From CAYJPV01 sp964396055 (GTDB lineage: Bacteria > Acidobacteriota > Vicinamibacteria > Vicinamibacterales > JAKQTR01), in NCBI GenBank assembly GCA_964396055.1, contig CAYNDV010000034.1:1-35419 (forward strand): DNA of 35,419 bases, read 5' to 3'. The translations under genes and the position numbers were made by a program. Of the stretch, positions 1 to 7,820 are shown one piece after another; within the stretch, counting starts at the first letter, position 1; the number at the start of each line of letters is the position of its first letter. The notes under the pieces are model-generated. The model worked only from the letters and a program-made list of their open reading frames with translations, had not been told where the DNA came from and searched no databases.

Positions 1-77
1 GCCCCACGCCCCACGCCCCACGCCCCACGCCCCACGCCCCACGCCCCACGCCCCTTGTCCCCTGTCCCGTGCCCCTT
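1..77. repeat. Heptamer tandem array, GCCCCAC family
   Basis: Seven perfect copies of GCCCCAC fill 1-49. Four decayed heptamers in the same register (GCCCCTT, GTCCCCT, GTCCCGT, GCCCCTT) follow to 77, ending 13 bases before the start codon of the CoA-binding protein. The array probably continues to the left of the window. Read on the other strand it is the same family as the arrays at 2531 and 11856. Confidence 0.95.
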
Positions 78-90
78 GTACAATGAGCCC

Positions 91-462
91 ATGCCACAGA
101 CAGTCGTCGTCCTCGGGGCGTCCCCCGACCGGACGAAGTATGGGAACAAGGCCGTGCGTGCGTTCCAGCGCCAGGGCTACACGGTGATTCCGGTGCATCC
201 GCGGGAGGCCGAGATCGAGGGGCTGAAGGCCTACCCGTCGATTCTCGACGTGCCGGGCCCGATCGACATGGTGACGGTGTACCTCCCGCCGGCGGTCGGC
301 GAGCGGGTCATCGAAGACGTGGCGCGGAAGGGGGCCGGCGAAGTCTGGCTCAACCCCGGCGCCGACAGTCCGGAACTGGTCTCGCGCGCCAGGGCGCTGG
401 GCCTCAAGGCCATCGTCGCGTGCTCGATTCGCGGCGTCGGCGAGGACCCCTCCGACCTGTGA
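91..462 (+). CDS. CoA-binding protein (YccU-type Rossmann fold)
   Basis: A 123-residue protein that is a single CoA-binding domain. It starts TVVVLGASPDRTKYGNKAV, the usual first strand and glycine turn of the family. The middle motif DMVTVYLPP and the later EVWLNPGA also fit; the final part contains IVACSIRG, close to the conserved cysteine-containing end of the family. Known relatives bind CoA in the cytoplasm, but their physiological role is unclear. I chose ATG at 91, where similarity to the family begins; the ATG at 83 is out of frame and upstream in-frame codons lie in the heptamer array. It is followed by 202 bases carrying the rho promoter, so it is probably a single-gene unit. Confidence 0.85.
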   Translation: MPQTVVVLGASPDRTKYGNKAVRAFQRQGYTVIPVHPREAEIEGLKAYPSILDVPGPIDMVTVYLPPAVGERVIEDVARKGAGEVWLNPGADSPELVSRARALGLKAIVACSIRGVGEDPSDL

Positions 463-533
463 ACGTTCACGACCGCGCCCGGGTCTGCCGGGCGCGGCCA
501 GCCTCCTGTGCCCGCCCCTGCGCCACTGCAGTG

Positions 534-563
534 TTGACAGGTTTTTTGCGCCTGCCCTATAGT
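534..563 (+). promoter_or_regulatory. Sigma70-type promoter of rho
   Basis: TTGACA at 534-539 and TATAGT at 558-563 are separated by 18 bases. This is a full -35 match and a five-of-six -10 match. Initiation near 570 would give a leader of about 95 bases before the rho ATG. The leader is C-rich and contains a six-base stem, CCGCCC (576-581) with GGGCGG (595-600). Confidence 0.75.
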
Positions 564-664
564 TGGGAGGCCTGACCGCCCCCATTCCTCGTGAGGGCGG
601 GGAACGACCACCCCCGCCACGTTCGTGTTCCAACTGCCCGACAGTACCAACCTCGAGTCGACCC

Positions 665-2065
<1,401 letters not shown>

Positions 2066-2100
2066 CGGGGATCTCCGCGTTTCGGGACGGCGTCTCTTTG

Positions 2101-2135
2101 TAGAGGCTAGAGGCTAGAGGCTAGAGGCTAGAGGC
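2101..2135. repeat. Heptamer tandem array, TAGAGGC family, copy A
   Basis: Five perfect direct copies of TAGAGGC lie between rho and the CDGSH gene. A second array of the same heptamer, in the same orientation, follows that gene at 2469. Confidence 0.97.
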
Positions 2136-2181
2136 TGGCCGATGTGCTGACCCCCGAAGGCGGGGATCGAAGGAGTCCGTC

Positions 2182-2391
2182 ATGGCGAAGATCACCGTTC
2201 GTCCCAATGGTTCGCTGTTCGTCGAAGGCGACGATGTCGTCATCGTCGACCCGGCGGGCCTGCCCATCGAGCCGGCCCGGCGGCCGTTCAGCCTGTGCCG
2301 GTGCGGCGCGTCCGAGAAGAAGCCCTTCTGCGACGGCAGCCACAACAAGATCGGCTTCCAGTCGGTCTGCACGGGCACGGCAAAGGAGTAG
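2182..2391 (+). CDS. CDGSH-type iron-sulfur protein
   Basis: A 69-residue protein with the complete signature of the family, CRCGASEKKPFCDGSH: three cysteines and one histidine that bind a 2Fe-2S cluster. In bacteria such small CDGSH proteins are thought to act in redox or iron-sulfur handling; the partner cannot be read from sequence. AGGAG at 2171-2175 lies six bases before the ATG. A strong intrinsic terminator follows at 2412, so the gene looks monocistronic. It is bracketed by two arrays of the heptamer TAGAGGC (2101-2135 and 2469-2523). Confidence 0.9.
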   Translation: MAKITVRPNGSLFVEGDDVVIVDPAGLPIEPARRPFSLCRCGASEKKPFCDGSHNKIGFQSVCTGTAKE

Positions 2392-2411
2392 GGCCTTCAG
2401 GCCAGAGACGC

Positions 2412-2458
2412 GAGCCGTCCGGGCCACCAGCGTGGTTCGGACGGCTCTTCGTGTTTTC
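2412..2458 (+). terminator. Intrinsic terminator after the CDGSH gene
   Basis: GAGCCGTCCG (2412-2421) pairs perfectly with CGGACGGCTC (2438-2447). The loop contains an inner CCAC/GTGG stem. TTCGTGTTTTC follows at once. Confidence 0.85.
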
Positions 2459-2468
2459 AGGCACAATC

Positions 2469-2523
2469 TAGAGGCTAGAGGCTAGAGGCTAGAGGCTAGA
2501 GGCTAGAGGCTAGAGGCTAGAGG
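2469..2523. repeat. Heptamer tandem array, TAGAGGC family, copy B
   Basis: Seven full direct copies of TAGAGGC (2469-2517) are followed by six bases of an eighth. It is in the same orientation and of the same sequence as the array at 2101. Confidence 0.97.
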
Positions 2524-2530
2524 TAAGGGA

Positions 2531-2565
2531 CATGGGGCATGGGGCGTGGGGCGCGGGACGCGGGA
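2531..2565. repeat. Degenerate heptamer array, CATGGGG family
   Basis: Five units in a seven-base register: CATGGGG, CATGGGG, CGTGGGG, CGCGGGA, CGCGGGA. It begins seven bases after the TAGAGGC array ends and stops eight bases before the start codon of the next gene. It is the reverse complement family of the GCCCCAC array at 1. Confidence 0.85.
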
Positions 2566-2573
2566 CGAGCCGC

Positions 2574-4610
2574 ATGGGACACCTGAGAACGTGGTGCCTC
2601 GGTGGAGGGCTGCTGATCGTGAGCCTCGCGGCCGTCGGCGCCTGCAGGGGTTCGTCCATCGAGACGCCGGTGCCCGCGCCGGCGCCCAGGCCGTCGATCC
2701 TCCTGGTGACGCTGGACACCACGCGCGCCGATGCGATCGGGCCCGGTGCCGCCGGGGTCGAGACGCCGGCCTTCAACGCGCTGGCCGGGCGCGGGCGCCT
2801 GTTCCGGCAGGCGTATGCCACCGTGCCCGAGACGCTGCCGTCCCACGCGTCGATGATGACCGGGTTGTACCCCGCCGGCCATGGCGTGCACGAGAACGCC
2901 CGGTACCTGTCGCCGGCCTTTCCCGTCGCCGCCGAACGTCTGGCGGCCCAGGGGTACCGGACGGCCGCCTTCGTGTCGAGCTTCGTCCTGGCCGGACGCT
3001 TCGGCCTCGCTCGCGGGTTCGGCGTCTATGACGATACGATGCCGGCGGGCCGTGAGGACCGGCCGGCCACGGCGACGACGGACGCGGCGCTCGCCTTCCT
3101 GGCGTCCGCCGGCGCCCAGCCGGTCTTCGTCTGGGTCCACTACTGGGAACCACACCACCCCTACGAACCGCCAGAACCGTTCCGGACGCGGTACGCGGCC
3201 TCGCCCTACCTCGGGGAAGTCGCGGCCATGGACGAGCAGCTGGGCCGGCTGGTGGAGGGGTTCGGCCGGCTCGCGCCCCGGCCGCAGGCGATCATCGTCG
3301 CGGGCGATCACGGCGAAGGCCTGGGCGACCACGGCGAGTCGCAGCACGGCAACCTGCTGTACCAGTCCACGATGCACGTGCCGCTCGTGCTGGTCGGTCC
3401 CGGTGTGGGAGTGGAGGCCACCGACGCACCCGTCAGCGTCCGCCGCATCTTCCACACGCTGCTCGACTTGGCGGGGCTCGGCGGGGCAGACAGTCTGCGG
3501 GGCGCGTCGGCGGGCGTGGTGCTGGGCGAGGCGATGAAGCCCTACCTGGAGTACGGCTGGCAGCCCCAGATCATGGCCGTGTCGGGCATGTCCAAGACGA
3601 TCTTCGCCGGGCGCTACGAGTCCTACGATCTGGCCCGCGACCCGCGCGAGGGCGCCGACCTCGGCGCGGCGGCTGTCCCGGTTCCTCTGCGTCAGGCCGT
3701 GGACGAGTACCCGGTGCCGTCGCCCGACGCCGCGAAGGCTCCGGCGATGCTCGACCCGGAGGCCCTCCGCAAGCTGGCCAGCCTGGGCTACGTCAGCGCC
3801 ACGGCCGCGCCGGTGGTGCGCAAGGACGCCCCCAGGCCCGTCGACATGGTGCGCCTCTTCGACACCCTCGAGGCGGCCTCCGCGCTCTTCGTGCAGGGGA
3901 AATACCGTGAGGTGATTCCGGTGCTCGACCGGGTGCTGGCGGCAGATCCGTACAACCTGGATGCGATGCTGAGGCTGGCGACGGCCCATTCGATACTCGG
4001 CCGGGAGGCGCGGGCCCTCGAGGTGTTCCGGCTGGCCGCCGAGCGGGCACCCGGATCGGAGGACGTGCGCGTGTACCTGGCGCTGCACCAGGCGCGGGGC
4101 ACGGGGTGGGCACAGGCCGTGCCGGTGCTCGAGTCGACGCTGGCGCAGACACCCGATCGTGTGCCGGTGGTGGAGGCGCTGGCCAGCGTGCGCGAGCGGC
4201 AGGGGCGGCCCGGCGAGGCGGTGGCGTTGTGGCAGCGGGCCTATCGCCTGCGCGGAGCGTCGGCGGCCGAGTGGCTGCGCCTCGGGGATCTCGCCATGGG
4301 CGCGGCACAGACCGACGCGGCTATTGCCGCCTTCGAATCGGCGCGCCAGGCCCGTCCGGAGGGGTTCGCCCGCGACCTCGAACTGGGGGTGTTGTACCTC
4401 TCGGCCCGCCGGTTCGACGAGGCCCGGGCGGCGCTGGACCGCGTGCCGCGTTCGCACCCGGCCTACGCCATGGCGCTCTTCAAGCGCGCCCAGGTGAGCG
4501 TGCTGCTCGGCGAACCTGACGCCGCGGCGCGAGTGGCCGCCGCACGCGGCGGGGCGGACAGGCGCACGCGGGAACTTGTCGCGAAGGAACGGTTGTTTGC
4601 CGGCTTCTAG
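2574..4610 (+). CDS. Sulfatase-like lipoprotein with C-terminal TPR repeats
   Basis: A 678-residue protein. Residues 1-25 form a lipoprotein signal with lipobox VGAC. Residues about 40-420 are an alkaline-phosphatase-superfamily hydrolase. The metal site starts at SILLVTLDTTRAD (Asp48) and the second metal motif is GDHGEGLGDHGE (Asp245, His246). Where true sulfatases carry CxPSR, for formylglycine, this protein has TLPSH, putting Thr87 at the nucleophile position, so it may be a phosphohydrolase or phosphotransferase rather than a sulfatase. Residues about 420-670 are helical repeats of TPR type (for example the segment around AADPYNLDAMLRLATAHSIL). Substrate is unknown. ATG at 2574 was chosen because it gives a proper signal peptide; the in-frame ATG at 2532 would translate a repeat array. 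An enzyme anchored to the membrane and facing the periplasm is the likely picture. Confidence 0.85.
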   Translation: MGHLRTWCLGGGLLIVSLAAVGACRGSSIETPVPAPAPRPSILLVTLDTTRADAIGPGAAGVETPAFNALAGRGRLFRQAYATVPETLPSHASMMTGLYPAGHGVHENARYLSPAFPVAAERLAAQGYRTAAFVSSFVLAGRFGLARGFGVYDDTMPAGREDRPATATTDAALAFLASAGAQPVFVWVHYWEPHHPYEPPEPFRTRYAASPYLGEVAAMDEQLGRLVEGFGRLAPRPQAIIVAGDHGEGLGDHGESQHGNLLYQSTMHVPLVLVGPGVGVEATDAPVSVRRIFHTLLDLAGLGGADSLRGASAGVVLGEAMKPYLEYGWQPQIMAVSGMSKTIFAGRYESYDLARDPREGADLGAAAVPVPLRQAVDEYPVPSPDAAKAPAMLDPEALRKLASLGYVSATAAPVVRKDAPRPVDMVRLFDTLEAASALFVQGKYREVIPVLDRVLAADPYNLDAMLRLATAHSILGREARALEVFRLAAERAPGSEDVRVYLALHQARGTGWAQAVPVLESTLAQTPDRVPVVEALASVRERQGRPGEAVALWQRAYRLRGASAAEWLRLGDLAMGAAQTDAAIAAFESARQARPEGFARDLELGVLYLSARRFDEARAALDRVPRSHPAYAMALFKRAQVSVLLGEPDAAARVAAARGGADRRTRELVAKERLFAGF

Positions 4611-4691
4611 TCCAGGACTGGTCTGAAACGGAGCACGGCCCCGGCGCTCGTCGACCGGGGGACTGGTACCAGCGCCGCTCCGAAACAGAAA

Positions 4692-4719
4692 GGCCCGGCG
4701 GAACGGGTTCCGCCGGGCC
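4692..4719 (-). terminator. Strong intrinsic terminator between convergent genes
   Basis: GGCCCGGCGGAA (4692-4703) pairs perfectly over 12 bases with 4708-4719 around a CGGG loop. On the minus strand it is followed by TTTCTGTTTC, so it mainly ends the TonB receptor transcript. It may also serve the plus-strand sulfatase-like gene, where the following T-run is weaker. Confidence 0.85.
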
Positions 4720-4767
4720 CTGCTGTCTCTCCGCCTAACGGCCGAACGGCCGAACGGCCCTGCAGCC

Positions 4768-7686
4768 CTAGAACTGCAGCCTGAAGGCGATCTGCACGCG
4801 CCGCGGCGAGTAGAACGACCGCGGCTGGCCGAACGTCGACGTGTGCACGCTGGGCTGGAAGTTGTAGCCTGTCTGTTTGTCGAAGACGTTGAACAGATCG
4901 ACGGCCACCTGCGCGTTCAGGCGGGCCGCGAACCGCCAGCTCTGCGTGTAGTTCAGGTCGAGCTGGTAGTGGGTCGGTGTCCGCCGCGAGCCCGCCTTCT
5001 CACCGTAGCGGTTCGTATCACTCGTGCTCGTGCCGATGTAGGGCAGGTAGGGCTCGTAGCTCCAGGCCTCCCACGGCTGCCCGGACTGCGCGATGAAGTA
5101 GGCGCCGATGCTCGACTGCCACGGCAGGTTGTGGTAGCCGTACAGCTTCAGCATGTGCGGGCGGTCGCCGCGCAGCGTGCCGTCCTTGCGGTCCCACAAC
5201 TGGCGGCCGCCGCCGTCGGCGATGTTCGACGAGCCGATGAAGATGGCGGCGTCGTTGCCCGTCGTCGAGTTGTCCTGGTCGAAGTTACCCCAGTAGTGGC
5301 TGTAGGTGTACGACCCGCGGACGAAGGCCTGCTTGCCGCGCCACTCGGACTCGAGGGTCACCTCGTAGAACTTCGTGTAGGCCCCGTCGAGCTCGGCGAT
5401 CACGTAGCTCGATCCCCCGCCCAGCTGGGCGCGCTGCTCGGCCAGGTTCGGGATGTAGAGCTCGCGCGGGATGCCCGCCGGCGGATTGTAGCGGATGCGC
5501 GAGTCGTTTTCCGTGTCCTCCCAGAAGTGGTCGGACTCGCGGTAGCGGCCGTAGATCTTGGCCGACCACGCGGCGGTGATCTGCTTCGAGGTGCCGGCGA
5601 CGAACTCGTCGGTCGTGCGCGGGGTCATGTCCTGCACGAACAGCTTGCCCGACGACGATCCGATCACCTCCACGCCGAACAGGCGGCCATTCTGGTCGAA
5701 GTGGACGCGGTTCTGCTGGTTGAGCACGGACCGATCCCAGGCGGCCGCGCGGGGCAGCGAACTGGCGGCGGGGACGTAGCGCGCGTAACTGGCGTAGATG
5801 GTGTCACGCCCGTTATAGGCCCAGGTGGCGCCGACACGCGGCTGGATCATCTTCGACCACGGGATCTCGTACATCTTGTAGCGGGACCCCTTCGATGCCA
5901 CGAAGCCGGAGACCGTGCTGGCGTCCTCCTTCAGGCCCTGGCCGAAGAGCGTGTCGCGGCTCAGGAGCACGCCCGCGTTGAACGACCAGTCCTTCCACTT
6001 GATGGTGTCGTTCACCTCGAGGTTGTGCGACTGGTACTCGGTGTCGATGGTGGGCTTCACGCCCGACGGCAGCAGGATGAGCGTCGAGGTGTAGTAGATC
6101 GGCTGGCCCAGGTAGCTCGTGCGGCCGCCGGGCACGGTGATCGAGCCCCAGCCGTTCGAGCTGCGCTCGAGTTGCTCCGAGTCGCCGGAGAACTGGTACC
6201 CCACGTGGACGTCGTGCTGGACGGTGGAGCCCAGGGTGATGTTGTAGGCCACCGACCCCGCGTCGCGGAAGAACGACTGCTCGTTGAACTCCGTGTAGTA
6301 GCCCACCGTGCCGCCGCCCGTCTTCACGCCGTTCAGCGTGTAGCCGTAGCGGTTGATGAGGGGCGCCACGAAGGCGTTGTACGCATCCTGCCCGGCCACC
6401 GGCACGGGGACGGAGAACTGCCCGATCGTATCGAGGCCGTTGATGTCGAGCTGGGTGCCGGGGGTGGTGCTCACCTGCACGTCGGCGACGTTGTCGGGCC
6501 GGGCCCGCGTCGGGTTCTCGAAGTGCGTGTACTTGAACGACACGAAGCTGCGCGAGTTGAGCACCCACGATCCGTCGGCCGTGAAGATCTTCTGCCACGC
6601 CTCGCTGCCCGCGCCCGTCGTGGACGCGTAGGTGGAGGGGAACGTGTCGCCTTTGTCGAGGCGGTGCGAGTAGCGGTACGTGGCGTTCACCAGGAGCGAG
6701 TTGGTCGGGGTGAAGGTCAGCTTGCCGAACTCCTCGTTCCGCACGCTCTCGTAGTCGGGCAGCTCGCCGTAGAGGTTGGCGGCGTTGTCGCGCGTCCGCG
6801 TGGGGCGGTAGTAGGACCCGTAGAAATACAGCTTGTTCCTGATGACGGGGCCGCCGCCGTTGACCGTCAGCCAGTTCAGGTCCTGCTCGTACTTCGACAG
6901 GGACGCCGTGGGGCTCTGCACCGACGCGGCCATGCCGCTGTTCTGGAGCTGGAAGCTGATCATGCCGGCGAAGCGCGACGTGCCCGACTTGCTGACCGAG
7001 TCGATCGAGAAGCCGCCCGACCGGTCGAAGTCGACGGCCTTGGCGCCGCCCTTGACGGTGGTGACCTGCGCGATGTCGTGGGACGCCGGCTCGGCCGACA
7101 GGGTGCCGAACAGGGGCAGCGTCACGTTGACGCCGTCGAACTTGTAGGTGTTGTCCTGGCCGCTGCCGCCCGAGGACGGGCCGCGCACCGCGTCCTGCGT
7201 GTACATGACGCCCGGGATCAGCTTCACCAGGTCGCGGTACTCCTGGCCGACGGGCAGCGAGGCGATGGCGTCGGCCGACACCGCGCTCTTCAGCGCGGTG
7301 GAGTCCTTCTCGATGACCGGCACGATCGAGGCCGTCACCGTCACGCTCTCCTGCACCCCCTCCACGGCGAGCGACACGTTGACCACCGTGTCCTGCGCCA
7401 GCTGCACCTCGACGGTCCTGGTCACTGTCGCCATGCCGGCGAGCACGTAGGTCACCGTGTAGGTGCCGGGCAGGAGGGCCGGAAGCCGGTAGTCGCCGAC
7501 CGCGCCCGACGTGGTGACACGCGGGGCGGGCATGACGTCCGCGCGCGCCTCGATCGTGACGCCGGGCAGCACGCCGCCGCCGCTGTCCACCACCTTGCCG
7601 CTGATCGTGCCCGTCTGCTGGGCGGCCACGAGGGCCGGCAGCACCACCAGGCCGAGCAGGGCGAGTCCAAACTGCTTCACGCGCAT
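4768..7686 (-). CDS. TonB-dependent receptor, Oar-like, with carboxypeptidase-regulatory-like domain
   Basis: A 972-residue outer membrane protein. Residues 1-23 are a signal peptide ending LVAAQ. Residues about 24-110 form a carboxypeptidase-regulatory-like beta domain (GTISGKVVDSGGGVLPGVT, then GDYRLPALLPGTYTVTYVL). A plug domain follows (SVTVTASIVPVIEKDSTALK onwards, with the GGAKAVDFDRSGGFSIDSVSKSG stretch). The remainder is a beta-barrel rich in alternating aromatic residues, ending in a C-terminal phenylalanine (RVQIAFRLQF). This architecture is typical of the large Oar/SusC-like receptor expansions in Acidobacteriota; the ligand cannot be predicted. ATG at 7686 has GGAGG four bases upstream, which decides the start over an in-frame ATG at 7737. 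No SusD-like partner is adjacent. Confidence 0.9.
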   Translation of the reverse strand: MRVKQFGLALLGLVVLPALVAAQQTGTISGKVVDSGGGVLPGVTIEARADVMPAPRVTTSGAVGDYRLPALLPGTYTVTYVLAGMATVTRTVEVQLAQDTVVNVSLAVEGVQESVTVTASIVPVIEKDSTALKSAVSADAIASLPVGQEYRDLVKLIPGVMYTQDAVRGPSSGGSGQDNTYKFDGVNVTLPLFGTLSAEPASHDIAQVTTVKGGAKAVDFDRSGGFSIDSVSKSGTSRFAGMISFQLQNSGMAASVQSPTASLSKYEQDLNWLTVNGGGPVIRNKLYFYGSYYRPTRTRDNAANLYGELPDYESVRNEEFGKLTFTPTNSLLVNATYRYSHRLDKGDTFPSTYASTTGAGSEAWQKIFTADGSWVLNSRSFVSFKYTHFENPTRARPDNVADVQVSTTPGTQLDINGLDTIGQFSVPVPVAGQDAYNAFVAPLINRYGYTLNGVKTGGGTVGYYTEFNEQSFFRDAGSVAYNITLGSTVQHDVHVGYQFSGDSEQLERSSNGWGSITVPGGRTSYLGQPIYYTSTLILLPSGVKPTIDTEYQSHNLEVNDTIKWKDWSFNAGVLLSRDTLFGQGLKEDASTVSGFVASKGSRYKMYEIPWSKMIQPRVGATWAYNGRDTIYASYARYVPAASSLPRAAAWDRSVLNQQNRVHFDQNGRLFGVEVIGSSSGKLFVQDMTPRTTDEFVAGTSKQITAAWSAKIYGRYRESDHFWEDTENDSRIRYNPPAGIPRELYIPNLAEQRAQLGGGSSYVIAELDGAYTKFYEVTLESEWRGKQAFVRGSYTYSHYWGNFDQDNSTTGNDAAIFIGSSNIADGGGRQLWDRKDGTLRGDRPHMLKLYGYHNLPWQSSIGAYFIAQSGQPWEAWSYEPYLPYIGTSTSDTNRYGEKAGSRRTPTHYQLDLNYTQSWRFAARLNAQVAVDLFNVFDKQTGYNFQPSVHTSTFGQPRSFYSPRRVQIAFRLQF

Positions 7687-7768
7687 GCTTCCTCCATCCT
7701 GACCGAGACGGCGGGGGACTGGCGCCAACCACGGCACGGCCCGCCCCAGTGTCTGAGAGTAGTGGGGA

Positions 7769-7798
7769 ATCCTAGCGCGTTCGCCGAAGCGCCGTCAA
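7769..7798 (-). promoter_or_regulatory. Sigma70-type promoter of the TonB receptor gene
   Basis: On the minus strand TTGACG (7793-7798) and TAGGAT (7769-7774) are separated by 18 bases. Initiation near 7762 would leave a leader of about 75 bases. Confidence 0.5.
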
Positions 7799-7820
7799 AC
7801 CTCCCGGCACTGTCCCGGAG

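Noticed and set aside
1..77. Heptamer arrays as CRISPR or attachment sites
   Set aside because: They lack spacers and have a constant seven-base period; no integrase or Cas gene is present.
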